NCBI GenBank assembly: GCA_022825235.1
Contig: JAJDYI010000069.1
Span: forward strand, 1 to 64,000
Direction of reading: 5' to 3'
Length of the DNA stretch: 64,000 nt
Source: Alphaproteobacteria bacterium
GTDB lineage: Bacteria > Pseudomonadota > Alphaproteobacteria > TMED109
The notes under the pieces are model-generated. The model saw only the letters and a program-made list of their open reading frames with translations. It was not told where the DNA came from and did not search any database. The translations under genes were made by a program, and so were the position numbers. Shown piece by piece: positions 34,939 to 44,176 of the stretch (the first letter of the stretch is position 1; each line of letters opens with the position of its first letter).

Positions 34939-35306
34939 CGCCCGAGTTCCGTGCCCAGGAAAGCGATGAGTTCGGCCCGTTCGGTGTCGGAAACGGTATC
35001 GGGATGCCGGTAAGCGAAGGGGGGCAGGGTGAGCGGTCGGCGCGCCCGCTTCGACAGTCCGGCGGCGAAGGTGAGCAGCATGGACCACTGCGCCGCGCGA
35101 TCCTCCACCTGGACGATGCCAGCCAGTTCGGCCCGGGCGCTTTGCCGCCACCGACGCGCGCGCCAGACGTGCACCGCGAGGATCACGCCCGCGATGCCCG
35201 CCAGCACCAGGAACGGCCACATGGCCATGGCGGCCGGCGCGGCCGTGCCGAGGTCCGCAGGCAGGTGAATGTCGCGCAGCTGGGTGAGCACCGTGTCCTC
35301 GTTCAC
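34935..35306 (-). CDS. DUF4381 membrane protein
   Basis: 123 residues with a GTG start overlapping the DUF58 stop as GTGA. The N-terminus has the family LRDIHLPADLG, a single membrane span follows (MWPFLVLAGIAGVILAVHVW), then a basic helix and a C-terminal RPLTLPPFAYRHPDTVSDTERAE-type cytoplasmic segment. DUF4381 proteins occur only in such MoxR/VWA operons and presumably belong to the membrane complex. It is shorter than many members. Confidence 0.85.
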   Translation of the reverse strand: MNEDTVLTQLRDIHLPADLGTAAPAAMAMWPFLVLAGIAGVILAVHVWRARRWRQSARAELAGIVQVEDRAAQWSMLLTFAAGLSKRARRPLTLPPFAYRHPDTVSDTERAELIAFLGTELGR

Positions 35307-36223
35307 CGCCCGGCCCCCGGCGACAGGAAACCGCCGCTGGCGGCTTCGGTGATCCGCCAGCCGTCCCTGAGAAGGGTGCGGCGCAGGTCGCGGCGGAGTT
35401 CCCGCACCACGTCCTGATGCCGGTCCGCCATCGATTTAGAGACCGTGGCCAGGCGGCGCAAGGGGTCGCCGGCTGCCTGGTAGGGGTACCGTCCGGAAGC
35501 CAGCGGGCGGCGAAACATCGGATCCTCGACGATGATTGCGCGGAAATGCCGGAATGCGTTCAGTTCGCGCACCTTTTCGGTCAGTGCGGGATTCGCGTCG
35601 CCGAAGTCGCTGAAGACGCAGATCTCGTCGCCGAACTTGAGCAACCGGCTGGCGGAGTCGACCGCCATGGCCAGTTCGTCCCCGTCGTGCCCTTCGGTCC
35701 GCGCCAGCGCCGCGCCGTAGCCGTCCTCCAGGTGCTTCAGGAGAAACAGGACATGGCTCCGCCCGCGCCGCGGGCGCACCAGCACCTGGTCGGGCACGAT
35801 GACCAGCCCGACGGGTTCCTGCAGTGCGACCGCTTCCCAGGCCATGTGGGCTGCAAGGAGGGCGGCGGTCTTGGCCATCGGCCGCGTTTCGGTACCGAAC
35901 AGCAGATGCCCTCGGAAGTCGACGATCAGCATGCGGGCGAGATGCGATTCCGCCACGAAACGCTTCATCTGGGCCCGGCCCGTGCGCGCCGTGGCGCGCC
36001 AGTCCATCCAGCGGATGTCGTCTCCCGGCACGTACGGACCGACACTGTCCAGGTCCATGCCCTGGGCGCGGCGGCGGCCGGGACGCATGCCGGTGGGATA
36101 GCGTTCGCCGGGCAGCAGGCGGCCACGCACGTGCCGGGGCTGCGTCGCCATGAGTTCGCGGAGCGTCAGCGTGTTCGGGTTCGTCGGTTCCGGTTTGGAC
36201 GTTCTGGCGCGGCTAGACCACAC
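35303..36223 (-). CDS. DUF58 protein (VWA-like, MoxR-associated)
   Basis: 306 residues, GTG start overlapping the moxR end by 11 bases. The signature DSVGPYVPGDDIRWMDWRATART is present around residues 60-80 and is followed by LMIVDFRGHLLFG-like sequence (ARMLIVDFRGH), the first strand of a VWA-like fold. It is soluble, without membrane spans. DUF58 proteins bridge the MoxR ATPase and the VWA membrane proteins. Confidence 0.88.
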   Translation of the reverse strand: MWSSRARTSKPEPTNPNTLTLRELMATQPRHVRGRLLPGERYPTGMRPGRRRAQGMDLDSVGPYVPGDDIRWMDWRATARTGRAQMKRFVAESHLARMLIVDFRGHLLFGTETRPMAKTAALLAAHMAWEAVALQEPVGLVIVPDQVLVRPRRGRSHVLFLLKHLEDGYGAALARTEGHDGDELAMAVDSASRLLKFGDEICVFSDFGDANPALTEKVRELNAFRHFRAIIVEDPMFRRPLASGRYPYQAAGDPLRRLATVSKSMADRHQDVVRELRRDLRRTLLRDGWRITEAASGGFLSPGAGR

Positions 36224-37187
36224 TGACCTGCTCCAGCAGATTCTGGATGATCTGGTCCGGCGTCACGCCGTCCGCTTCGGCCCGATAGGTCAGGCCCATC
36301 CGGTGCCGCAGGACGTCGGGCACCAGCGCGTAGACGTCCTCGGGCAGCACGTGATCGCGTTCCATGAGCCAGGCGCGTGCCTGCGCGGTGCGCGCCAGCG
36401 ACACCGATCCGCGCGGGCTCACCGGGTGGGACAGGTGCTCGTCGACCCCGTCGAGGCTTTCCGGGTCGCCGCGAGTGCCGGACATCAGGCGCACGATGTA
36501 GTCGCGGATGGGTTCGGAAAGGTGCACGTCCAGCACCAGCCGCCGCGCTTCAGCCAGGTCGGCCTTCGGGATCGAAGCCGGCGCCTCGCCCGGCGTCAGG
36601 GCATCGACCGCCTCCTGGAGGACCAGGTCGAGAATCTCCCTCTCGGTGGCGAGATCCGGATAGTCGACCGTCACGTGCAGCAGGAAGCGGTCAAGCTGCG
36701 CCTGGGGCAGCTCCCAGGTCCCCTCGTGCTCGATCGGATTCTGGGTCGCGATGACGAAGAACGGGGACTCGAGCTTGAAGCTCCGGGTACCGCTGGTGAC
36801 CTGCCGTTCCTCCATCGCCTCGAGCAGCGCCGACTGCACCTTGGCCGGCGCCCGGTTGATCTCGTCGGCCAGAATGAAGTTCCCGAAGATCGGCCCCGTC
36901 TGGAAGTCGAAGCGCTGTTCGCGCGCGTCGTAAATCGACGATCCGGTCAGGTCGGAGGGCAGTAGGTCCGGGGTGAACTGGATGCGGTTGAACACACCTT
37001 CCATGCCCAGTGCCAGCAGCCGCGCGACACGGGTCTTGGCGAGCCCCGGCGCACCTTCCAGCAGGATGTGACCGTCGGCGAGAAGCCCGATCATCAAGCT
37101 GAGCACGGTTTGGTTCTGGCCGACCATGCCGGCTTCGAGCCGACGTCTCAGCTCAACGAAAGGCGGACGAACTGACACGTGATCCAA
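36213..37187 (-). CDS. moxR: MoxR-family AAA+ ATPase
   Basis: 324 residues. Walker A GAPGLAKT (about 45-52), Walker B FILADEINRAP, sensor ATQNPIEHEGTWELP and a C-terminal AAA lid with SPRGSVSLARTAQARAWL. MoxR ATPases act as chaperones for assembly or metal loading of partner proteins. It is the first gene of the operon moxR-DUF58-DUF4381-batA-batB-TPR-batD, all on the minus strand and joined by overlaps of 4-11 bases, so expression must be tightly coupled. Confidence 0.95.
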   Translation of the reverse strand: MDHVSVRPPFVELRRRLEAGMVGQNQTVLSLMIGLLADGHILLEGAPGLAKTRVARLLALGMEGVFNRIQFTPDLLPSDLTGSSIYDAREQRFDFQTGPIFGNFILADEINRAPAKVQSALLEAMEERQVTSGTRSFKLESPFFVIATQNPIEHEGTWELPQAQLDRFLLHVTVDYPDLATEREILDLVLQEAVDALTPGEAPASIPKADLAEARRLVLDVHLSEPIRDYIVRLMSGTRGDPESLDGVDEHLSHPVSPRGSVSLARTAQARAWLMERDHVLPEDVYALVPDVLRHRMGLTYRAEADGVTPDQIIQNLLEQVSVV

Positions 37188-37308
37188 ACTCCTGTTTCCG
37201 TGGTTCCGGGACCGCGGGGCACACTGGCACGCGTTGCCGGGCGCCCGCAGTCACCTTGGCAGCCGATGAACGAGGTCGCGCGAGAAATGTCGTCGCGAGC
37301 AAGACCCC

Positions 37309-37338
37309 GGCCGGACCGCACACCTGCCTGGTCCGGCC
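37309..37338. promoter_or_regulatory. Perfect dyad upstream of moxR
   Basis: GGCCGGACC (37309-37317) and GGTCCGGCC (37330-37338) form a perfect 9-bp inverted repeat around a 12-base loop, 122 bases before the moxR start. It could be an operator or a stem-loop. The rest of the 700-base stretch 37188-37885 holds no recognised gene. Confidence 0.35.
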
Positions 37339-37885
37339 GTGCGGCTGCCAGCATGACCGCCCATGATCGATCGGTCCACCCGGAGGGGAGATATGGCGCC
37401 CAATCGGTCCTCCCCTGGGATTCCGGTGGTCGAACCATCCAGCAAGCGGCGGGCGCGGCGCGGTCCCGGGAAGGCTCGACGAAACGGCCGGCGGCGTGAT
37501 CCCGGCCGATGACGGGTGACGGGGCCGGAAGGTACACGAGGGTCCAGGATGCTCAGGCTGCTTCGTGGGCGGGGACACGTCACTGGGGATGCCGCCGTGA
37601 CGGCCTCTGCTCGGGGATCATCGCTTTCCAGACATGGACTTCGATGGCATCGCGGTTGCTGGAGCCGACGGGCGGTTGGTTGTCAAACCGTGTCTTCGGG
37701 TGTAGCCCAAAGCCAGCATGTTGTCCCCGATACTCGGCCTTGGACCGCCTGGGACGACGCGGGCCGCCGCTGACGCAACGACGCCTGGCCAGGCGCCGGC
37801 ACGCCTGTCAGCGAGGCCCCGGTCTGGGCGTGTCCCGGCGACCGAACCGATCGCGGAGACAACTCCTTCGGAGTTCCGCCGAAGG

Positions 37886-38686
37886 TTATTCCGCCGCGAG
37901 TTGTAGGCCGCCTGGCAGACGTCCGTCCGGCGTCCGCGCCGTTTGCCGCATGTCCGTCTTGACGTAGCGGGTGTCGTAGCCGTTGAACAGGTGCCCCAAC
38001 AGGCCGCGATCAAGATCAGAGGTCCCGAACAACCAGTCCATGATCGGGAACGTCAGGTTCATGTTGCGTTCCATCATCAGCGACTGGTTGTGGTGTGCCG
38101 TGTGGTGCCGTCGGATGGTGTTCACGAACGGCATGTGGCGGACGAACCAGTTCTCGTCCACGTGACAGCAGAAGTGCATGAACTCGTAGATGAGATACAT
38201 GGCGGTGGTCGTCGTGATCACGAGCCAGCCGACGTTGGGCGTGAACAACCAGCCCGCGACGAGCGCAATGGGTACCGACATGCAGATGAACGTCACCAGC
38301 GCAAACGGCGGAAAGAACGTGACACGCCAGTCGTGCTGTCCGGCGAACCGCATCTCGTCGTCGGTGAAAAACTGATGGTGCATCATGGTGTGGCGCATGT
38401 AGATGGCCCGCAATGCCCGGTTCTTCTGCGGCCTGTGCATGATGTGGGTGTGGAGGAACCACTCGAAGAAATTGGAGCCGAGAAAGGCCACCGGGACGAT
38501 GAGCAGCTCGTACCAGCGGACGTCCGTCATGCTCTGGAAATAGATCGTCATGGCGGCCAGACCGATCGCATAGATCACGACCACGTGGAGCCACCCGTTG
38601 TACCAGCCGACAATGCGCCGGCGGTACGTGTCGCGGTACCGGCGCTGGCGGTCCGACATGCGGGTCTGTTGCAGTTCTCGAGACAT
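37886..38686 (-). CDS. Fatty acid hydroxylase/sterol desaturase family membrane protein
   Basis: 266 residues with four or so membrane segments. The di-iron histidine boxes are present: FLHTHIMH, then RHTMMHH, a central EFMHFCCH, and RRHHTAHHNQ near residue 200. Such enzymes hydroxylate or desaturate fatty acids, sterols or carotenoids at the membrane. The substrate is unknown. The start has a GGGGAG site. The position next to the Bat operon is probably coincidental. Confidence 0.88.
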   Translation of the reverse strand: MSRELQQTRMSDRQRRYRDTYRRRIVGWYNGWLHVVVIYAIGLAAMTIYFQSMTDVRWYELLIVPVAFLGSNFFEWFLHTHIMHRPQKNRALRAIYMRHTMMHHQFFTDDEMRFAGQHDWRVTFFPPFALVTFICMSVPIALVAGWLFTPNVGWLVITTTTAMYLIYEFMHFCCHVDENWFVRHMPFVNTIRRHHTAHHNQSLMMERNMNLTFPIMDWLFGTSDLDRGLLGHLFNGYDTRYVKTDMRQTARTPDGRLPGGLQLAAE

Positions 38687-38705
38687 GGTTTCTCCCCGTG
38701 GCCGG

Positions 38706-39014
38706 TCAGTTTGCGGCGTGAACGTTGGCCAGTGCGAGATCGATGTCGGCCGATGTCATCTTCCACTCGTTGCTGAAGTACGCGACCACCCTCGACATGA
38801 ATGCCCGGCACTCGGCTTTGGCCTGGGCATCGTCTTCGAAGTAATCCGCGAGGATCGCGAGAGCTAGCTGTTTCGGCCCGTCGCCCTCGTAGCCCCATTC
38901 GAACCCGCGGCTCGTGAACGTGTGGAGGTCCAGACGGGGGTCCAGGGGCTCGCCATCCACGGTGACCTCGGCGCCGTCAATATTCCTCTCGCCCTTGTAG
39001 ATGCGATTGTCCAC
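38706..39014 (-). CDS. DUF6166-like protein
   Basis: About 102 residues: RIYKGERNIDGAEVTVDGEP, LDLHTFTSRGFEWGYEGDG and LALAILADYFEDDAQA match DUF6166, a short soluble domain often found on mobile or accessory DNA. The start is uncertain. I use GTG 39014, just before the conserved region; the frame stays open to 39260 but would then overlap a plus-strand gene pair. It follows the hydroxylase start by 20 bases on the same strand. Confidence 0.6.
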   Translation of the reverse strand: MDNRIYKGERNIDGAEVTVDGEPLDPRLDLHTFTSRGFEWGYEGDGPKQLALAILADYFEDDAQAKAECRAFMSRVVAYFSNEWKMTSADIDLALANVHAAN

Positions 39015-39090
39015 TGCCTCCACCGAGCGCTTGCAATTCCTTGCGGCCTGATAATATATCAGCCATGTATCAGGGTGCAATCGGGCTGAG

Positions 39091-39348
39091 ATGACGATGA
39101 CGGGGCCGTTGGTGCACCTGGATAACCACGTGCTGACAGGGTTTCTGGCGGGTGCGTTCATGGCCGCTGGATCCATTGGATCCATGGTCGTGGTCAGTGG
39201 CCGCTTGCAAAGAGTGCTTGGTCCCGCGGCCGCGCGCGGTCCGGTGGTTCCGAAGCCCACGATTCGGATCGCGGGTCATGTCGGCGCCGTGCACGGCGGC
39301 TTCGGACATGCGGTCCTGCCTTACACCGGCCTGAACGGAGAAAACTGA
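39091..39348 (+). CDS. Possible small membrane-associated protein
   Basis: 85 residues with one hydrophobic segment (LTGFLAGAFMAAGSIGSMVVV). No family is recognised. The only support is that its TGA overlaps the ATG of the next small membrane-protein gene, suggesting translational coupling. It overlaps the antisense extended frame of the DUF6166 gene, so it may be spurious. Confidence 0.3.
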   Translation: MTMTGPLVHLDNHVLTGFLAGAFMAAGSIGSMVVVSGRLQRVLGPAAARGPVVPKPTIRIAGHVGAVHGGFGHAVLPYTGLNGEN

Positions 39349-39533
39349 TGCCACCGAAGATCCGCGCGATCCTGACTGCCACGGTGATCATCATCGGCAT
39401 CGTGCTGTGGTACGTGCGCGAACGCATCTCGCTGGATGTGTCTGCCGGGCTGCTCTTCGGGTTGACGGCAGCCATGTGTGTCGCCGTCTGGATGTTTCCC
39501 GAGGTCAAGAAGCAGGACAGCGCGAAACGGTAG
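39348..39533 (+). CDS. Small two-span membrane protein
   Basis: 61 residues with two hydrophobic helices (AILTATVIIIGIVLWYV and AGLLFGLTAAMCVAVWMF) separated by a short charged loop, and a basic end. A GGAG site lies seven bases before the ATG. No family is recognised. Confidence 0.55.
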   Translation: MPPKIRAILTATVIIIGIVLWYVRERISLDVSAGLLFGLTAAMCVAVWMFPEVKKQDSAKR

Positions 39534-39628
39534 CCGCCCGGCCGGAAGGGCAGTGCCGTCGTCGCCGCAGCCGGGTGCTGCGGACGGGCACGTGACTGGA
39601 CCCGAATCGCGGGCGAATGGCCCGCCGA

Positions 39629-40309
39629 TTACAGGCTGGCGCGCGTGAACTCGGACATGTAGTCGATCAGCCGGTCCGATGCGCGGGCGGCTTCGTCGGC
39701 CTGTCCCTCGGCTATAGCCCTGGCGACCGCGGCGTGCAGCGTTGCGCAGCGCTTCAAGTCAAGCGCCTCGCGGTAGTGCTGATACCAGAACCGACGGGCA
39801 AGCCCCTGCATCAATTGCATCGTCTTGGCAGCGTACTCGTTGCGGCAGACAGCGACGGTCAGCCCGTTGAAGGTGAGGTCCAGCCGCATGAACTTCACGT
39901 CGTCGCCGGCCTGGGCGGCCGCGTCGAGGTCGCTGGCCAGCCGGGCAAAGGATGCCCGTTCCTCGGGCGTCGCCCGCCGGGCGGCATCGCGCATGATCAT
40001 GCGCTCGACTTCGCGACGCAGTTCGAGCAGTTGCAGCTGGCGCGCGTGATTGATCTCCGTCACCATCACGCCGCGGCGCGGCAGGATGGTGACCAGCCCT
40101 TCGAATGCGAGCCGCTGCAGTGCCTCGCGGATGGGCGTGCGACCGATCCCCAGTTCGGTCATCAGCGAGGTCTCCGTGAGCATCTGGCCTGGCGCCAGCC
40201 GGAGCGTCACGATCATCTCTTCGATCTGCAGGTAGGCCTGGTCGGTAAGGGAGGACCGGTTTTCTCCCCTAAGCCCCCGGTAGGCACCCAGCTTCTGCCG
40301 CCCGTCCAT
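39629..40309 (-). CDS. GntR-family regulator with FCD domain
   Basis: 226 residues from ATG 40309, which has a GAGG site. Winged helix at residues about 20-85 (QAYLQIEEMIVTLRLAPGQML, ELGIGRTPIREALQRLAFEGL); the C-terminal FCD domain includes LELRREVERMIMRDAA and the LDLTFNGLTVA metal/ligand segment. It is one gene away from the Liv transporter and could control it. It carries no ATTGGT repeats in front of its own start. Confidence 0.88.
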   Translation of the reverse strand: MDGRQKLGAYRGLRGENRSSLTDQAYLQIEEMIVTLRLAPGQMLTETSLMTELGIGRTPIREALQRLAFEGLVTILPRRGVMVTEINHARQLQLLELRREVERMIMRDAARRATPEERASFARLASDLDAAAQAGDDVKFMRLDLTFNGLTVAVCRNEYAAKTMQLMQGLARRFWYQHYREALDLKRCATLHAAVARAIAEGQADEAARASDRLIDYMSEFTRASL

Positions 40310-40676
40310 CGGCTTGCCCTCGTCAGGTCTTGCGGGAATGCGGATTGCGTTGACGGTGCGAACGTAGCCCATCGGGAGCGTAGGCGGGTCCCAACGCCCC
40401 GGGCAAGATTGCCTCCGGCCCCGGCATCCCGCATCCGTGACCGCCGCGCACCTGTGGCGCGAGCGGGGTTGCTGGAGCCCTATGACCGTGGCCATCCGCA
40501 TTGGCAGGGCCGGGCACGCCGGCGGCACCCTGCTAGGCCCGTCGGGGGAGTGCCAGCGAGATCGCTTCCGCGCAGATCAGGCCGGTGCGGCGGGCGCCGT
40601 CATGAACTCCGAACGTGGGATGTGATCGGGTCCCGGGCCAGTGGCTTCTCGTCCTCCCGGCGAGGGGCCGAGAGCA
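40310..40676. other. Intergenic stretch between gntR and livF
   Basis: About 365 bases on the upstream side of gntR and downstream side of livF. No gene, strong stem-loop or repeat was recognised. Confidence 0.4.
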
Positions 40677-41384
40677 CTACCCGCCGAGATAGGCGCGGCG
40701 TACATGGGCATTCTCGTGGAGATCGGTCGCCGCCCCTTCGAGCGCTACCTTGCCGGTTTCCAGCACATAGGCATATTGCGCGAGCAGCAGCGCCACCTCC
40801 GCATTCTGCTCGACCAGCACGACCGGAATGCCCCGGCCCGAGATCTCGGTGACGATCCGCGTGATTTCCTGAACCATCACCGGCGACAGGCCCATGGACG
40901 GCTCGTCCAGCAACAGCACCCGGGGGGCGCTCATCAATGCCCGCCCGATCGCCAGCATCTGCTGCTCTCCGCCGGACATGGACCGCGCCCATTGCCGGCG
41001 GCGCTCGGCGAGGCGGGGAAAATGATCGAAGACCTCCGTCAGCGATGCCTCGACCGCCGCCTTGTCCGTGCGCAGGAACGCACCGGTGCGCAGGTTCTCC
41101 TCGACAGTCAGATCCGGGAACACGCGCCGGCCTTCCGGCACGTGCGCGATGCCGCGGCGGACGATCTCTTCCGGCGCCAGCCCGTCGATCTTCGCGTCGT
41201 CGAAGTGGATTTCGCCGCGGGTGAGCGGTTCGAGCCCGGAAATGGCCCGAAGGGTCGTCGTCTTGCCCGCGCCGTTCGCGCCGATGATGGTGACGATACC
41301 TCCGGCCGGTACCGCCATCGAGACGCCCTTGAGGGCTGCGGTCTTCTGGTAGCGAACCTCGATATCGCGGAGTTCAAGCAGCAT
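40677..41384 (-). CDS. livF: Branched-chain-amino-acid-type ABC transporter ATPase (LivF)
   Basis: 235 residues: Walker A GANGAGKTT, signature MSGGEQQMLAIGRAL, Walker B VLLLDEPSMGL and the LivF-type end VLVEQNAEVALLLAQYAYVLETG. It is the second ATPase of a five-gene HAAT importer and overlaps livG by 11 bases. Because the operon is divergent from tmm, the substrate may be a methylated amine or related compound rather than a branched-chain amino acid. Confidence 0.92.
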   Translation of the reverse strand: MLLELRDIEVRYQKTAALKGVSMAVPAGGIVTIIGANGAGKTTTLRAISGLEPLTRGEIHFDDAKIDGLAPEEIVRRGIAHVPEGRRVFPDLTVEENLRTGAFLRTDKAAVEASLTEVFDHFPRLAERRRQWARSMSGGEQQMLAIGRALMSAPRVLLLDEPSMGLSPVMVQEITRIVTEISGRGIPVVLVEQNAEVALLLAQYAYVLETGKVALEGAATDLHENAHVRRAYLGG

Positions 41385-42171
41385 CGCCCGCTCCGTCGGC
41401 CGTGGCCGAGCCCAGATAGGCTTCGATGACGGCGGGATCGTTCCGCACCACCTCCGGCGGGCCCTCGACCAGCAGTGCGCCGAAATTCATCACCGTGATG
41501 ACGTCGCAGAGATTCATGACCGCCCGCATGTCGTGCTCGACGAGCATGACGGTGACGCCACGGTCACGGATACCCTGCACCAGCGTCATCATGCGACCGG
41601 TTTCCTCCGGATTCATGCCAGTGAAGGGCTCGTCGAGCAGCAGTACTTCAGGTTCCGCCGCCAGTGCGACCGCGAGGCCGAGCATGCGCTGGTGTCCGTG
41701 CGGCAGGTTCGACACGGGCTCGTCAGCCAAGTCCTCGAGACCGAAGAAGGCCAGCGTTTCCTGCGCCTGCGCGTCCGCCTTTTCCTCGGAACGCCGGTCG
41801 GCACCAAGCAGGCGCCGGAAGAAACCGGCGCGGGCACCGAGATGACGTCCGACCCGGACATTGTCCAGAACCGAGAATTCCTGGAACAGGGTCGAGCCCT
41901 GGAACGTGCGCACTAGGCCCATTGCCGCCAGCGCGCTGGTCTTCCGGCCCGAGATGTCGAGGCCGCGGAAGAACACCTGGCCCGCCGTCGGTGCGTAGAA
42001 GCCGCTGATGACGTTGAAGGTCGTTGTCTTGCCGGCGCCGTTCGGGCCGATCAGGCCATGGATCGCGCCGGCGCGGACCGAGAAGCTGAAGTCGTTCACC
42101 GCGACCAGACCACCGAACCGGCGGGTCAGCCCGCGCGCCTCGAGAATCGGCCGTTCGTTCTGCGGATTCAC
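41374..42171 (-). CDS. livG: Branched-chain-amino-acid-type ABC transporter ATPase (LivG)
   Basis: 265 residues from GTG 42171, which overlaps the livM stop as GTGA. Walker A GPNGAGKTT, LivG-specific insertion RTFQGSTLFQEFSVLDNV, signature NLPHGHQRMLGLAVAL in place of the canonical LSGGQ, Walker B VLLLDEPFTGM and VMLVEHDMRAVM. The C-loop reads LPHGHQR, a natural variant of the LSYGQQR found in LivG proteins. Confidence 0.92.
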   Translation of the reverse strand: MNPQNERPILEARGLTRRFGGLVAVNDFSFSVRAGAIHGLIGPNGAGKTTTFNVISGFYAPTAGQVFFRGLDISGRKTSALAAMGLVRTFQGSTLFQEFSVLDNVRVGRHLGARAGFFRRLLGADRRSEEKADAQAQETLAFFGLEDLADEPVSNLPHGHQRMLGLAVALAAEPEVLLLDEPFTGMNPEETGRMMTLVQGIRDRGVTVMLVEHDMRAVMNLCDVITVMNFGALLVEGPPEVVRNDPAVIEAYLGSATADGAGDAA

Positions 42172-43214
42172 GCGGCTTCCCTGCGGCCCGCGGCCGAACC
42201 GCTGCGCCAGCGCTGCCACCGGGTGCGCAGCCGCGGCCCGAGGCTTTCGAGACCGTTCGGCAGGTAGAGGACCGAAAGGATCAGGATCGCGCCGTAGATC
42301 AGGGGTCGGGCGGTGTCGAGGCCCAGCGCGCGCAAGACGATCTCGTTGATCACGGTCAGCACGACGACGCCCAAGATCGGACCGTAGAAGGTCGCCGTGC
42401 CGCCCACGATCGCCCAGACCAGGACGTAGACCATCTGGTCGACGCTGAAACGGGTGGGATTCACGGCGCCAACGTAATGGGCGTACAGCCCGCCGGCGAT
42501 TCCAGCAAAGAAGGACGCTATGACGAACGCGAGCGTTCGGTAGCGGAACGTGTCGACGCCAACCGATTCGGCGAGGCGATCCTGCCAGTGGATCGCGTGG
42601 AATGTCAGCCCGATGCGCGAGCGTTCGATGCGGTAGAGGACGAACAGCGATGCGGAGACGACGATCAGCGCCAGGAAGTAGTAGTTGACCGGCTCGTAGA
42701 AATCGATCGACAGGAAACCGGTGTCGATGTCGGGAAAGGGGTCGATGCGCTTCAGTCCCTTCGGCCCGCCGAAGGGATCAGTGAAGCGTTTCCAGATCAG
42801 GCGGATGATCTCGCCGGCCGCGAATGAGCCGATCAGGAAATAGAATCCCTTCATCCGGAACAGGGGGAAGCTCAGTATGGCGGCGGTCGCGGCCGCCATG
42901 CTGGCGCCGAGCAGCATCGACAGCGGCACCGGCACGCCGAGCCGCTTCGTCAGCAGCGCACTGGCATAGGCTCCGACCCCCATGATGACAACGTGGCCGA
43001 GCGACCATTCGCCGGTCAGGGTCAGCAGTCGGTAGCTGGAGACCAGCAGGACGTTGATGACGAGCAGGACCGCGATTTCCTGCTGCGAATAGCTCAGGAG
43101 ATACGGCAGCACCGCCAGTGCCGCGAAGAGGAAGACCACTCGCAGCTGCCAGGCGATCCGCCGGATGCGCCTTCCGGTTCCGGGTCCCGGTGTCGCGCCC
43201 GTCGGTTCAGGCAC
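42168..43214 (-). CDS. livM: ABC transporter permease (LivM-like)
   Basis: 348 residues with about eight to ten membrane spans and the LivM-type core (GEWSLGHVVIMGVGAYASALL near residue 70; GTATFYGPILGVVVLTVINEI near 275). It overlaps livH by eight bases and livG by four, so the permease pair and ATPase are co-translated. Confidence 0.9.
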   Translation of the reverse strand: MPEPTGATPGPGTGRRIRRIAWQLRVVFLFAALAVLPYLLSYSQQEIAVLLVINVLLVSSYRLLTLTGEWSLGHVVIMGVGAYASALLTKRLGVPVPLSMLLGASMAAATAAILSFPLFRMKGFYFLIGSFAAGEIIRLIWKRFTDPFGGPKGLKRIDPFPDIDTGFLSIDFYEPVNYYFLALIVVSASLFVLYRIERSRIGLTFHAIHWQDRLAESVGVDTFRYRTLAFVIASFFAGIAGGLYAHYVGAVNPTRFSVDQMVYVLVWAIVGGTATFYGPILGVVVLTVINEIVLRALGLDTARPLIYGAILILSVLYLPNGLESLGPRLRTRWQRWRSGSAAGRREAA

Positions 43215-44070
43215 GTTCCTTCGCCCCGAACAGGCCGGTCGGCCGCACCACCAGCACGGCGAGCATCAGGGCCAGCCCGACGATGTTGGCGATCACGCCG
43301 TCGAAGAAGGTCGTGACGAAGGTATGGACGAAGGCGTACAGGACCGCGGCAATGACCGCGCCTTCGAGGCTGCCGACACCGCCGACGATGATGATGATGA
43401 AGGCGGTGACGATGATCGAGTGGCCGATGTAAGGAGTCGGGCTGACCAGAGGCGCCGTCAGGGCGCCGGCGACGCCGGCCAGGGCGGCGCCGATGAACAT
43501 GGCGATGCGCGCCGTCTGGTTCATCGAGATGCCCTGCAGGGAGGCCGCCTCGGCATCCTGGGCGCAGGCGCGCAGCGCCCGGCCGAATTTTGAGCGCCGG
43601 AGAAACGTCCAGAGGGCGGCCAGCAGCAGGACGGCGGCCACGATCACGAACAATCGCTGGTACGTCAGGACTGCGCCGAGGATCTCCAGCTTGCCCTGGG
43701 TGGAGGGCGGCACGTGGCCCATGCGGCGGCCGAACCCGAACACGGCCAGGGTCTGCAGGATGAGCAGGAAGCCGATCGACGCGATTAGACCGGCCAGGGG
43801 ATTGTCGCGCAATGGTCGGAACATGGTGCGTTCCATGACAAGGCCGACCATTCCGACGAAGACCAGGCCGGCCGCGACCGCGAGCAGAAAGGGGAAGCTC
43901 TCTTGGGCGTACAGGAACACGACGCAGTAGGCGCCGACCATGTACAGCTCACCGTGGGCGAAGTTGATGACGCCCATCACGCCGAAGATCATGACCAGCC
44001 CGACCGCGATCAGCGCCATGTAGCTGGCGGCATACGACGCATTGACGGCGGTCTGCCACAGCAGGTCCAT
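43207..44070 (-). CDS. livH: ABC transporter permease (LivH-like)
   Basis: 287 residues, about eight membrane spans, with the LivH hallmarks GVINFAHGELYMVGAY near the N-terminus and IIIIVGGVGSLEGAVIAAVL near the C-terminus. It follows livK after 106 bases that contain a strong stem-loop. Confidence 0.92.
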   Translation of the reverse strand: MDLLWQTAVNASYAASYMALIAVGLVMIFGVMGVINFAHGELYMVGAYCVVFLYAQESFPFLLAVAAGLVFVGMVGLVMERTMFRPLRDNPLAGLIASIGFLLILQTLAVFGFGRRMGHVPPSTQGKLEILGAVLTYQRLFVIVAAVLLLAALWTFLRRSKFGRALRACAQDAEAASLQGISMNQTARIAMFIGAALAGVAGALTAPLVSPTPYIGHSIIVTAFIIIIVGGVGSLEGAVIAAVLYAFVHTFVTTFFDGVIANIVGLALMLAVLVVRPTGLFGAKERA

Positions 44071-44100
44071 TAGCGGGCCTCGCCGGTCCGGCGGAAAAAT

Positions 44101-44135
44101 GCTGCCGGGGCCGGGCGATGCCCTGCCCCGGCAGC
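44101..44135 (-). terminator. Intra-operon stem-loop between livK and livH
   Basis: GCTGCCGGGGC (44101-44111) pairs perfectly with GCCCCGGCAGC (44125-44135). There is no T tract. In binding-protein operons such hairpins stabilise the upstream mRNA and lower permease expression by partial termination. Confidence 0.65.
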
Positions 44136-44176
44136 CTGTACTAGCACGGCAGCAGGGCCATGCGGAACGTGGTGGG

